NCBI GenBank assembly: GCA_900770325.1
Contig: CAAGKE010000250.1
Coordinates: forward strand, 1-7,160
Length of the DNA stretch: 7,160 nt
Source: Lachnospiraceae bacterium
GTDB lineage: Bacteria > Bacillota > Clostridia > Lachnospirales > Lachnospiraceae
Direction of reading: 5' to 3'
Shown: in pieces, positions 1 to 7,049 of the stretch
Layout of the letters: every line of letters starts with the position of its first letter
Position numbering within the stretch: position 1 is the first letter of the stretch
Notes under the pieces: model-generated
Databases searched by the model: none
Seen by the model: only the letters and a program-made list of their open reading frames with translations
What the model was told of the DNA's origin: nothing
Program-made: the position numbers and the translations under genes

Positions 1-176
1 AGATAAATCCACCGCCTACGGAAACTCGGCGCGAAGGCTTTCCTGAGCGTCGTTAGTTGAAATTGGCGGTTAGTTCATCGAAGCGTTGTCCCGTTTCCGT
101 GAGATGTACACCTGTTTCGAAATGTCGTCCTGGAAATGCACCTGAACAGTAACACTCTGCGCGACGAAATATCTCC
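1..176. other. Non-coding or degenerate stretch downstream of mfd, possible dispersed element
   Basis: No intact gene is visible here. The stretch contains a perfect 8-bp inverted repeat (ACGGAAAC at 18-25, GTTTCCGT at 93-100) around a 67-bp interior. ACCGCC at 11-16 matches the reverse complement of GGCGGT at 65-70, and GTTAGTT is repeated at 52-58 and 69-75. On the minus strand one frame runs from just after the mfd stop with a hydrophilic, protein-like composition, but it is broken by TAA at 70-72 and TAG further on, so it is not a functional gene as it stands. It is rich in CG dinucleotides. There is no hairpin followed by a T-run, so no mfd terminator can be called. It could be the end of a dispersed repeat or a gene remnant cut by the window edge. 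Confidence 0.4.
18..100. repeat. Inverted repeat downstream of mfd, 8-bp perfect arms
   Basis: The arms ACGGAAAC (18-25) and GTTTCCGT (93-100) are exact reverse complements. The interior carries the duplicated GTTAGTT heptamer (52-58, 69-75). The long interior argues against a simple terminator. It may be the basal stem of a larger structured element or the ends of a small mobile repeat. The pairing is seen directly; any function is inference. Confidence 0.4.
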
Positions 177-3100
177 TTATTGTGCCAGCGTTTTCATACG
201 CTCCAGGATTTCCCTCACCAGCAGAAGCACATCTTCGTTGTCTCTGCCGCCCTTTCTGGGCTTGCTGTAGATGAAGTAGGGATTGGTGTCCACCGTAAAT
301 TTCATTCTTCCCCTGAATTCTTTCAGGAAACCATCGATCTTTGTAATATCGATCAGAGCCTTCTCGTAAAAGACAAAGCGGATCTCATCCCCCTTCTGGG
401 TCAGCTCCGTCAGATAATTTTCATGTGCGATCGCTTTCAGCCAGGCGATGGACAGAAGGTTCTGTACCGATCTGGGCGGCTCTCCAAACCGGTCCATCAG
501 TTCCTCCAGCATATCATCATATTCCTCTTCTCCGGAAATAGCAGCGATCCGTTTATATACATCCAGCTTCTGAGCTTCATTTCGGATATACCGGTCCGGA
601 ATGAATGCGTCCACATCCAGGTCAATGGCTGTATCATAATCCTCCTGAATCGTGGATTCACCCTTGATCTCCTTCACAGATTCATTCAGCAGCTTACAGT
701 AAAGATCGTATCCCACCGCCGCCATATGGCCGTGCTGCTCACTTCCCAGCAGATTGCCGGCCCCCCGTATCTCCAGATCCCGCATGGCGATCTTAAATCC
801 GCTGCCCAGCTCCGTAAATTCCCGGATGGCAGACAGGCGTTTTTCCGCCACTTCCTTCAGCATCTTATTCCTGCGGTACATCAGGAAGGCATACGCGGTC
901 CGGTTGGAACGCCCCACCCGTCCTCTCAGCTGATAAAGCTGAGACAGGCCCATATTATCCGCATCATGGATGATCATGGTATTGGTATTGGAAATATCCA
1001 GCCCCGTCTCAATGATCGTAGTGGTCACCAGTACGTCAATATCTCCATTAATAAAATCGTACATGATGCCCTCCAGCTCCCGCTCCTTCATCTGCCCATG
1101 GGCAAAGGCCACTCTTGCCTCCGGTACCAGCCTGGCTATGGTATTGGTCATTTCCACGATGGTATTGACCCGATTATAAACATAATAGACCTGACCGCCC
1201 CGGGCCAGTTCCCGGCTGATCGCCTCCCGCACCATCTCTTCATTGTACTCCATCACAAAGGTCTGGATAGGCAGACGGTCCTGAGGTGCTTCCTCCAGAA
1301 CACTCATATCCCGGATACCGATCAGACTCATATGCAGCGTTCGGGGTATGGGGGTAGCCGTCAGAGTCAGCACATCAATATCCTTCTTCATCTGTTTGAT
1401 CTTTTCCTTATGAGTCACGCCAAAACGCTGCTCCTCATCGATCACCAGAAGTCCCAGATCTTTGAATTCCACATCCTTCGATAAAATCCGGTGGGTACCG
1501 ATCACAATATCCACCAGCCCCTTCTTCAGATCTGCAATGGTCTTTTTCTGCTCTGCAGAGGTCCGGAACCGGCACATCAGATCCACCCGCACCGGAAAGT
1601 CCTTCATCCGCTGTACAAAAGTATTGTAATGCTGCTGAGCCAGGATGGTGGTGGGCACCAGATAAGCCACCTGCTTTCCCTCCTGGACAGCCTTGAAAGC
1701 AGCGCGGATCGCGATCTCCGTTTTGCCGTAGCCCACATCGCCGCAGATCAGCCGGTCCATAATTTTGGTGCTTTCCATATCCGCCTTTGTGGCCTCAATG
1801 GCCTGAAGCTGATCCTCTGTCTCCTCAAAAGGAAACATTTCCTCAAATTCCCTCTGCCATACCGTATCCGGCCCGTACACAAATCCTGCCTTCTGCTGTC
1901 TGGCTGCATACAGATCCACCAGCTCCTGGGCGATCACCCGCACAGCTCCCCGGACTCTCGTTTTCGTCCGGCTCCAGTCCTGGGTTCCCAGCTTGTTCAG
2001 CTTCGGTTTTTTTGCATCCGCATCTGCATATTTCTGAATCACATCCAGCTGAGTGGCAAGCACGTACAGATTACTTCCATCTGCATACTCAATTTTCATG
2101 TAATCCTTTCTTACATGATCCACTTCTATCTTCTCAATGCCCCGGTAAATCCCCAGCCCGTGATTCTCATGCACCACATAATCCCCGGGAGAAAGCTCCG
2201 TGAAGCTGCTGATTTTCCGCCCTTCATAGGATTTATGCTTCCGCTTTTTCTTTTTTTCCTTTCCGAAAATATCACTTTCGGAGATCACCACAAATTTGAT
2301 CAGCGGATATTCATAGCCCCTGTGAGTATTTCCATAGGTCACCAGGATCTCCCCCGGCTGCACCAGCCGCTCCTCATCCTCACTGTAAAATGCATTCAGC
2401 CCGTTCTCCCGCAGATCCTCTGCCAGACGGCCGCCTCTGGTCCGTGATGCAGAAAGCAGAATCACCCGGTATCCGTCCTTCTTCCAGCGCTGCAGATCTT
2501 TTACAAGAAGCTCAAAGCTGTTATTGTAAGGATTTACCGCATGGACGGTTATATTGAATTTGTCCGTTACCTTCCAGCCGCTGCGGGCATTCTCCAGAGT
2601 GCACAGACCCACGCAGTTACATCCGCTCAGCCGGCCTATGATCTGCTGACAGGAAAACAGAAGATCCGTCTGTCCGGCCAGCACATACCCTTTTTCCAGC
2701 CTGTGCTGCATACTTTCCCGGAACTCATGCTCCGCCGCCTCTGCTGATTCCGCCAGGCGGTTGGGTTCATCCAGAAAGATCACCGTATTCTTCGGGAAAC
2801 AGTCCAGAATGGACATGGCATCCGGATAAAAATAATCCAGAAACGCATCCAGGCCGGAGGCATCCTCAAATTCCTCCAGCTTATCCCTGCAATCCGCCGC
2901 CAGCAGCTTTACCCGGTGGGCTTCCTCCGTCTTCATTTCCTTCCGCAGGACCTTCTGGGCTCCTTCCGCCTCTTTTTCTATTTTCTTTAATCCTGCTTCC
3001 CTGACGGAGGTATCCAGTATCAGCTCCGAAGCCGGATAGATGGTCACCTCATCCAGGTTTTCAATCGACCGCTGGCTTTCCACATCAAAGCTGCGGATGG

Positions 3101-3701
3101 AATCCACCTCATCTCCCCACAGCTCGATACGCACCGGATTTTCCTCTGTTAAAGGGAAAATATCCAGAATACCGCCCCTGAGAGCAAACTGGCCCGGTCC
3201 CTCCACCTGGGCATTGCGCTCATATCCCAGCTCCACAAGCTTTCTTTTCCACTGCTCCAGATCCAGCGAATCACCGTTTTCCAGCTTTATGATCTGCTTT
3301 TTCCACTTTTCAAAGGGCATCATCCGGTTCATAAAAGCCCCCATGGTAAGGATCACCGTCAGAGGCTGCTCCTGGGTCAGAGCCTTCCATACGCAGATTC
3401 TCTGCTGCTCCAGAAGGTTGCTGTGAATATCTGCCTGAAAGAAAATAAAATCTTTGGCCGGATACATCAGTACGTTCCGGTCAAAGAAACGATAGTTTTC
3501 ATATATTTCTTTTGCTCTCAGGTCATTGGCAGCCACGATCACCTTATACGGATAATCTGCCCCCAGATAATCGATAAAGTGAGCCTTCTGGGAGTCAATA
3601 CAGCCGGTCACCTGCAGTACGCCCCGGTTTTTTTTCAGTCTTCCATGGATTTCCTCTATCTCACCCAGCTCCTGTAACGGGGTTCGAAACGCCTTCATCA
3701 T
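177..3701 (-). CDS. mfd: Transcription-repair coupling factor Mfd (ATP-dependent DNA translocase)
   Basis: The product is 1174 aa, close to the usual length for Mfd (about 1150-1180). Mfd binds RNA polymerase stalled at DNA lesions, pushes it off by ATP-driven translocation on upstream DNA, and recruits UvrA for nucleotide excision repair. Residues about 1-340 form the UvrB-like N-terminal module, whose ATPase motif is degenerate as expected in Mfd. A basic linker (KEKKKKRKHK, 481-490) precedes the CarD-like RNA-polymerase-interacting domain (about 500-558, ELSPGDYVVHENHGLGIYRG). The translocase follows: Walker A GDVGYGKT at 654-661 (K660), DEEQ at 755-758, TATPIPRTL at 781-789, TTTIIETGLDI near 893-903, and motif VI QLRGRVGRS at 924-932. 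The C-terminal TRCF domain spans about 1020-1150. It starts with two consecutive ATG codons. GGAAAGG at 3709-3715 lies 7 nt before the first, supporting that start. It is the last gene of the run visible here and no terminator is seen after it. Confidence 0.98.
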   Translation of the reverse strand: MMKAFRTPLQELGEIEEIHGRLKKNRGVLQVTGCIDSQKAHFIDYLGADYPYKVIVAANDLRAKEIYENYRFFDRNVLMYPAKDFIFFQADIHSNLLEQQRICVWKALTQEQPLTVILTMGAFMNRMMPFEKWKKQIIKLENGDSLDLEQWKRKLVELGYERNAQVEGPGQFALRGGILDIFPLTEENPVRIELWGDEVDSIRSFDVESQRSIENLDEVTIYPASELILDTSVREAGLKKIEKEAEGAQKVLRKEMKTEEAHRVKLLAADCRDKLEEFEDASGLDAFLDYFYPDAMSILDCFPKNTVIFLDEPNRLAESAEAAEHEFRESMQHRLEKGYVLAGQTDLLFSCQQIIGRLSGCNCVGLCTLENARSGWKVTDKFNITVHAVNPYNNSFELLVKDLQRWKKDGYRVILLSASRTRGGRLAEDLRENGLNAFYSEDEERLVQPGEILVTYGNTHRGYEYPLIKFVVISESDIFGKEKKKKRKHKSYEGRKISSFTELSPGDYVVHENHGLGIYRGIEKIEVDHVRKDYMKIEYADGSNLYVLATQLDVIQKYADADAKKPKLNKLGTQDWSRTKTRVRGAVRVIAQELVDLYAARQQKAGFVYGPDTVWQREFEEMFPFEETEDQLQAIEATKADMESTKIMDRLICGDVGYGKTEIAIRAAFKAVQEGKQVAYLVPTTILAQQHYNTFVQRMKDFPVRVDLMCRFRTSAEQKKTIADLKKGLVDIVIGTHRILSKDVEFKDLGLLVIDEEQRFGVTHKEKIKQMKKDIDVLTLTATPIPRTLHMSLIGIRDMSVLEEAPQDRLPIQTFVMEYNEEMVREAISRELARGGQVYYVYNRVNTIVEMTNTIARLVPEARVAFAHGQMKERELEGIMYDFINGDIDVLVTTTIIETGLDISNTNTMIIHDADNMGLSQLYQLRGRVGRSNRTAYAFLMYRRNKMLKEVAEKRLSAIREFTELGSGFKIAMRDLEIRGAGNLLGSEQHGHMAAVGYDLYCKLLNESVKEIKGESTIQEDYDTAIDLDVDAFIPDRYIRNEAQKLDVYKRIAAISGEEEYDDMLEELMDRFGEPPRSVQNLLSIAWLKAIAHENYLTELTQKGDEIRFVFYEKALIDITKIDGFLKEFRGRMKFTVDTNPYFIYSKPRKGGRDNEDVLLLVREILERMKTLAQ

Positions 3702-3708
3702 CTACCTG

Positions 3709-3715
3709 CCTTTCC
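3709..3715 (-). promoter_or_regulatory. Ribosome binding site of mfd
   Basis: On the minus strand this reads GGAAAGG, 7 nt upstream of the first of two adjacent ATG codons. It abuts the inverted repeat 3716-3769 with no spacer, so a hairpin formed by that repeat in the mRNA would sit directly against the ribosome site. Confidence 0.55.
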
Positions 3716-3769
3716 AGTTACTGTTTTCTCTGTCACACCATTACGCTTCACAGTACGCAAACAGTAACT
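3716..3769. repeat. Inverted repeat filling the pth-mfd gap
   Basis: The arms AGTTACTGTTT (3716-3726) and AAACAGTAACT (3759-3769) are perfect 11-bp reverse complements separated by 32 nt. A shorter CTGT/ACAG pair (3730-3733, 3750-3753) is nested in the interior. The repeat takes up most of the 74-bp gap between the pth stop and the mfd start. Neither strand shows a T-run after the right-hand arm, so it does not look like an intrinsic terminator. It could be a small dispersed palindromic element, an mRNA processing site or a leader hairpin for mfd. Confidence 0.7.
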
Positions 3770-3775
3770 TCCAGC

Positions 3776-4342
3776 TCACTTTTGATTATATTGATTCATA
3801 ACTTCTTCCGCCGGATGGGTCACCAGAGCCGCAGCGGCTCTGGCAGCCCGATCAAACGCTTCTTCCATATCGATCCGCTGGGAAAAAGAAAAATGTCCCA
3901 GCACATAATCCGCCAGGTCATATCCTTCCGGCTTTTCTCCCACGCCCACCTTGACCCGTTTAAACACCTGAGTTCCAAGCTGGTTAATAATACTCTTCAT
4001 TCCATTGTGGCCGCCCGCGCTTCCCTTTTTACGGATGCGCAGCTGTCCGGGATTCAGGCTGATGTCATCATAGATTACGATCAGCTCCTCTTCCACATCG
4101 ATCTTATAAAAATCACAGACCAGACGGAGACTGTCTCCGCTCAGATTCATAAAGGTCTGAGGCTTTACCAGAATCACCTTCTGACCATCAATAACACCGG
4201 TGCCCACCAATGCTTTGAATTTTTCTGTGGATACATCGATCCGGTAACGGTCCGCGATAATATCCAGTGTATCAAACCCCACGTTATGGCGGGTTTTCGC
4301 ATACTTCCTGCCCGGATTGCCCAGGCCCGCTATCACATACAT
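3776..4342 (-). CDS. pth: Peptidyl-tRNA hydrolase
   Basis: The product is 188 aa, normal for bacterial Pth (about 185-200). It is a cytosolic esterase that cleaves the bond between peptide and tRNA in prematurely released peptidyl-tRNAs, freeing the tRNA for reuse. The family signature is complete. The N-terminus is VIAGLGNPGRKYAKTRHNVG with N9 and catalytic H19. PQTFMNLSG follows at 61-69 with N66, then YDD at 91-93 (D92 matches the catalytic-site Asp) and GSAGGHNGMKSI at 107-118 with H112 and N113. The start was chosen because GGAGG (4350-4354) lies 7 nt upstream of this ATG and because the Pth fold begins right here. The same frame stays open to 4429, but those 29 extra residues match no Pth N-terminus. 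It lies 110 bp after murF and 74 bp before mfd on the same strand. Confidence 0.97.
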   Translation of the reverse strand: MYVIAGLGNPGRKYAKTRHNVGFDTLDIIADRYRIDVSTEKFKALVGTGVIDGQKVILVKPQTFMNLSGDSLRLVCDFYKIDVEEELIVIYDDISLNPGQLRIRKKGSAGGHNGMKSIINQLGTQVFKRVKVGVGEKPEGYDLADYVLGHFSFSQRIDMEEAFDRAARAAAALVTHPAEEVMNQYNQK

Positions 4343-4349
4343 AATTCTT

Positions 4350-4354
4350 CCTCC
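4350..4354 (-). promoter_or_regulatory. Ribosome binding site of pth
   Basis: The minus strand reads GGAGG, followed by a 7-nt spacer AAGAATT and ATG at 4342. This decides the start against the longer open frame upstream, which has no comparable site. Confidence 0.85.
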
Positions 4355-4406
4355 AAATGCCGCTCCGAAGGTCTTTCCATACACTCCGCGGACAGCCGCT
4401 TTCATT

Positions 4407-4449
4407 TGTTTCCGTATCCCCGGAAACACTTCCCGAAACAGTATCCCCG
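4407..4449. repeat. Short inverted and direct repeats in the murF-pth gap
   Basis: TGTTTCCG (4407-4414) and CGGAAACA (4421-4428) are perfect 8-bp arms around a 6-nt loop. GTATCCCCG occurs twice (4414-4422 and 4441-4449), 27 bp apart. The first copy forms the hairpin loop and part of its right arm. The hairpin is followed by ACAAATGAAAG on the minus strand, so it lacks the U-tract of a terminator. The 110-bp gap (4343-4452) otherwise holds only the pth ribosome site. Function is unknown. Confidence 0.5.
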
Positions 4450-4452
4450 ATT

Positions 4453-5844
4453 TTACATTTTTTCAAGCGCTTCTACGATTCTGGGAAACTGCATGAAATG
4501 AGATGCCTTCACCAGTATCGTATCACCCTCCCGTGTCTGATCCTCCAGATGCTCCAGCAGCTGTTCCAGTGTATCATAATGGGAAATCTCCAGCTTTGGA
4601 TTGACCTCCTTTGCCTTTTGAACAAGACCGGCGCACAGCGGTCCTACTCCGATCAGCTTATCAATACGGCAATTTCCTGCAAAAGCACCCACATCTTCAT
4701 GCATAGCAGCCTCATTTTCACCCAGCTCACCCATGTCTCCAAGGATCGCCACCCGACGGCCGCTGCCGTCCTGCAGCACTTCCAGAGATGCTTTCATAGA
4801 CACCGGATTTGCATTATAACAGTCATCGATAATCGTATACTGATCTGTCTCAATAATGTGGAAACGGCCGCTTACCGGCTGCAGGCTCTCAATTCCTGCC
4901 CGAATCTGCTCCAGGCTCAGGCCATAGGTCAATCCCACCGCCGTACCTGCCAGCGCATTGTAGACCATATGCTGCCCGGGAATCGGAATCAGGACGGAAA
5001 AGCTGCCTTCCGGAGTGTGGATACAGCAGGAGATTCCCTTCAGCCCCCGGCTTGTGATCTCATCTGCCCACAGGGGAAGCTCCAAAGCTTCGCCGGCTTC
5101 CTGCTTTAATCCGAAAAATACCGGCTTCACTCCATTCACATTTTTTACCTGAATCAGTTTATCGTCATTTCCATTTAATATAATATGCCCATCCGGTCTG
5201 AGAAAATCAAAAATTTCCGTCTTAGCCTGCAGAATACCATCCCGGTCATGAAGAAATTCCAGATGGCACTGCCCAATGTTGGTAATTACGCATGTGTCCG
5301 GCCGGGCAATCTTCGCCAGCCGGTGCATTTCTCCAAAGTTGCTGATGCCCATCTCCAGCACCGCAATCTCATCCTCCTCCCGCAGCCGGAACACCGTCAG
5401 CGGAAGCCCCAGTTCATTGTTAAAATTCCCCTGGGTTTTCAATGTACGGTATTTCTGTGAAAGCACTGCCGCGATCATTTCCTTTGTACTGGTCTTGCCA
5501 ACGCTTCCTGTAATACCTACCACCGGAATATTCAGCTGTCTTAAATAGTATTCCGCTATGTCCTTCAGCGCCTGGAGGGTGGAGATCACCTTGATCCAGC
5601 TTCCCTCTGTCTCCCCGGAAAGCTCCTGTTCAGACAATACACAGATCGCTCCCTGTCCAAACACTGCCGGAATAAACCTGTGTCCGTCCACCCGTTCGCC
5701 TTTGATCGCCGCAAACAGAGCACCCGGTCCCGCCTGACGGCTGTCTGTAACGATGGAAGAAACCTCCACATCCTCCATCCCTTTTTTTCCATGCAAAATT
5801 CCGCCGCAGGCTTCCGCAATGCGGCGTAATGTCATATTCTTCAT
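4453..5844 (-). CDS. murF: UDP-N-acetylmuramoyl-tripeptide--D-alanyl-D-alanine ligase MurF
   Basis: The product is 463 aa, typical for MurF. In the cytoplasm it uses ATP to join D-Ala-D-Ala to UDP-MurNAc-tripeptide, completing the pentapeptide precursor. All three Mur-ligase domains are present. The N-terminal UDP-substrate domain covers about 1-100. The central ATPase has the P-loop GITGSVGKTST (110-120), NFNNELGLP (140-148), LEMG (163-166) and an AKTEI lysine (K208) at the position usually carbamylated. The C-terminal domain has PVSGRF (323-328), DCYNANP (341-347), GDMGELG (369-375) and LVKASHF (444-450). The ATG at 5844 was chosen because MKNMTLRRIAE aligns with MurF N-termini and GGGAG (5856-5860) lies upstream, though at a longish 11 nt. 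A GTG at 5874 would add ten residues with no ribosome site, and an ATG at 5835 is also possible. Its partner ddl, which makes its dipeptide substrate, is the preceding gene, 149 bp away. Confidence 0.97.
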   Translation of the reverse strand: MKNMTLRRIAEACGGILHGKKGMEDVEVSSIVTDSRQAGPGALFAAIKGERVDGHRFIPAVFGQGAICVLSEQELSGETEGSWIKVISTLQALKDIAEYYLRQLNIPVVGITGSVGKTSTKEMIAAVLSQKYRTLKTQGNFNNELGLPLTVFRLREEDEIAVLEMGISNFGEMHRLAKIARPDTCVITNIGQCHLEFLHDRDGILQAKTEIFDFLRPDGHIILNGNDDKLIQVKNVNGVKPVFFGLKQEAGEALELPLWADEITSRGLKGISCCIHTPEGSFSVLIPIPGQHMVYNALAGTAVGLTYGLSLEQIRAGIESLQPVSGRFHIIETDQYTIIDDCYNANPVSMKASLEVLQDGSGRRVAILGDMGELGENEAAMHEDVGAFAGNCRIDKLIGVGPLCAGLVQKAKEVNPKLEISHYDTLEQLLEHLEDQTREGDTILVKASHFMQFPRIVEALEKM

Positions 5845-5855
5845 TTTTCTCTGTT

Positions 5856-5860
5856 CTCCC
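5856..5860 (-). promoter_or_regulatory. Probable ribosome binding site of murF
   Basis: The minus strand reads GGGAG, 11 nt before the ATG at 5844. The spacing is longer than for pth (7) or ddl (8), so initiation may be weaker. It could also serve the ATG at 5835 only poorly. This is the least certain start in the window. Confidence 0.4.
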
Positions 5861-5900
5861 GCTCTCTTCTCCACATAAACCGTAGCTGTTCACGGTAACT

Positions 5901-5959
5901 TTCAAGAACGCCTCTGGCGTTCTTGCCGCGGCGTGGTCGAATGCGTTGCATTCTTCCAC
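5901..5959. repeat. Two-hairpin repeat, copy A (ddl-murF gap)
   Basis: This 59-bp unit matches 7050-7108 at 56 of 59 positions. It holds a perfect 10-bp stem with a 3-nt loop (CAAGAACGCC 5903-5912, GGCGTTCTTG 5916-5925). A GC-rich linker follows, then a perfect 6-bp stem (GAATGC 5939-5944, GCATTC 5948-5953) with loop GTT. GTGG (5933-5936) can also pair with CCAC (5956-5959) around the second stem. It sits in the 149-bp ddl-murF gap (5845-5993). No T-run follows either hairpin, so it is not a standard terminator. The rest of the gap shows only an ACCGT/ACGGT pair (5879-5883, 5892-5896) and the murF ribosome site. It is likely a dispersed palindromic intergenic repeat. Confidence 0.85.
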
Positions 5960-5993
5960 CGCTCCAAACCGTCAGATACATTATGATTGTAAC

Positions 5994-7022
5994 TCAGGAC
6001 TCCCGTACAGACACCTGGATCAGTTTCTCGCACAGGGTTCCAAAATCCATTCCCAGCGCCGCTGCCTCCTGGGGCAAAAGGCTGGTGGGGGTCATACCCG
6101 GCAGTGTATTGGCTTCCAGACAGTACATCCCGTTTTCTTCGTCCATCATCACATCGATTCGTCCGTAGCTTTCCAGCCGCAGTGCCCGATACGCCTGCAG
6201 TGCATAATCCTGCATCTGTTTCGTCAGTTCCGGAGAAAGCTCTGCCGGACAGGTCTCCACAGTGCTTCCCGCCTGATATTTATTATGATAATCATAAAAG
6301 CCCTGAATCGGAGCGATCTCGATCACCGGATATACCACTCCATCCACGACCCCTACGGAAAATTCTCTTCCTTTAATGTACTGCTCCACGATCAGCACAT
6401 TTTCAAAACGGAAGCCTTCCTCCAGTGCCTGACGGTATTCTTCCTCTGTACGGGCAATGGATACGCCCACACTGGAACCACCGCAGCTTGGCTTCACCAC
6501 ACAGGGCAGACCCACCCCGTTTTCTGATGCTGCTTTTCGTTCCTCCCCTTTTCTCAGCACGATCCCGGCAGGGGTAGGTACGTGATTCTCCCGGAACAGC
6601 TGCTTGGAAAGCTCTTTATCCATCGCCAGCGCACTTCCCAGATAGCCGCTGCCCGTATACCGGATTCCCAGCAGATCAAAAGCCGCCTGTACCTTTCCAT
6701 TCTCCCCGTTTTCTCCATGAAGCGCCAGAAATACCGTATCCGCCTGGCGGCAAAGCTCCAGCACCCGGGGTCCAAAGAATTCTCTCCGGCATTTCATTTC
6801 CTCCAGCTTTTCATCAAAGGAACGAATATAAGCCGCATCCTCATCCACATCATACTGATCCGCAAAGGCATTCTCCGGCGTCTTGCGCACATCTCCGCAG
6901 AACACGTCCACCAGTATGGCCTGATGTCCTTTGCCTCTCAGCGCTTTACATACTCCTGTGCCGGACACGATGGAAATTTCCCGCTCTGTGCTGATACCTC
7001 CTGCCAAAACTACGATTTTCAT
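5994..7022 (-). CDS. ddl: D-alanine--D-alanine ligase
   Basis: The product is 342 aa, in the normal range for Ddl, a cytosolic ATP-grasp enzyme that condenses two D-Ala molecules for the peptidoglycan stem. Motifs in order: GGISTEREISIVSG (8-21) with the first-subsite Glu E13; LHGENGENGKVQ (101-112), a GENG version of the usual GEDG; YTGSGYLGSALAMDK (122-136); VVKPSCGGSSVGV (175-187), the ATP-grasp lysine K177 and Ser/Gly loop; omega loop FYDYHNKY (242-249) ending in the Lys-Tyr typical of D-Ala-D-Ala ligases and not of VanA-type D-Ala-D-Lac ligases; R288 and D290; and LEANTLPGMTPTS (302-314) with the metal ligands E303 and N305. The start is decided by AGGAGG (7031-7036), 8 nt before ATG at 7022. 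The frame stays open to 7115, but that extension is encoded by the repeat at 7050-7108. murF follows on the same strand and uses its product. Confidence 0.97.
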   Translation of the reverse strand: MKIVVLAGGISTEREISIVSGTGVCKALRGKGHQAILVDVFCGDVRKTPENAFADQYDVDEDAAYIRSFDEKLEEMKCRREFFGPRVLELCRQADTVFLALHGENGENGKVQAAFDLLGIRYTGSGYLGSALAMDKELSKQLFRENHVPTPAGIVLRKGEERKAASENGVGLPCVVKPSCGGSSVGVSIARTEEEYRQALEEGFRFENVLIVEQYIKGREFSVGVVDGVVYPVIEIAPIQGFYDYHNKYQAGSTVETCPAELSPELTKQMQDYALQAYRALRLESYGRIDVMMDEENGMYCLEANTLPGMTPTSLLPQEAAALGMDFGTLCEKLIQVSVRES

Positions 7023-7030
7023 AATATACT

Positions 7031-7036
7031 CCTCCT
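7031..7036 (-). promoter_or_regulatory. Ribosome binding site of ddl
   Basis: The minus strand reads AGGAGG, a full consensus, with 8 nt (AGTATATT) before the ATG at 7022. It is the strongest site in the window and fixes the ddl start at MKIVVLAGG, excluding the longer open frame that crosses the repeat. Confidence 0.9.
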
Positions 7037-7049
7037 GTTTATTCTGAAA

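Noticed and set aside
1..176. tRNA, rRNA fragment or CRISPR in the left flank
   Set aside because: There is no cloverleaf, no T-loop motif, no recognisable rRNA stretch and no regularly spaced repeats. Only scattered short repeats are present.
180..1484. Long plus-strand open frames antisense to mfd, and similar ones opposite pth, murF and ddl
   Set aside because: They mirror well-supported minus-strand genes, show no family motifs and have odd Cys/His/Pro-rich composition. They are read as shadows.
177..3701. A novel helicase-defence protein in place of Mfd
   Set aside because: Domain order, the RNA-polymerase-interacting domain, the translocase motifs, the C-terminal TRCF domain and the position after pth all match canonical Mfd.
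4343..4429. Longer start for pth at 4429
   Set aside because: The added 29 residues match no Pth N-terminus and cross a repeat-rich gap. The internal ATG at 4342 has an ideal GGAGG site.
5845..5874. GTG start for murF at 5874
   Set aside because: There is no ribosome site upstream of the GTG. The extra ten residues are highly charged and unlike MurF N-termini.
5903..5925. Strong 10-bp hairpin as an intrinsic terminator between ddl and murF
   Set aside because: Neither strand has a T-run after the stem. The identical hairpin also sits upstream of ddl, inside a longer repeat unit, so it fits a dispersed repeat better.
5968..5996. Promoter with CATAAT -10 box between ddl and murF (minus strand)
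   Set aside because: The -10 resemblance is good but no acceptable -35 lies 16-18 nt upstream, so it is too weak to report.
5994..7022. Van-type D-Ala-D-Lac ligase (vancomycin resistance)
   Set aside because: The omega loop carries the Lys-Tyr of D-Ala-D-Ala ligases, the gene lies next to murF, and no vanH, vanX or two-component genes are nearby.
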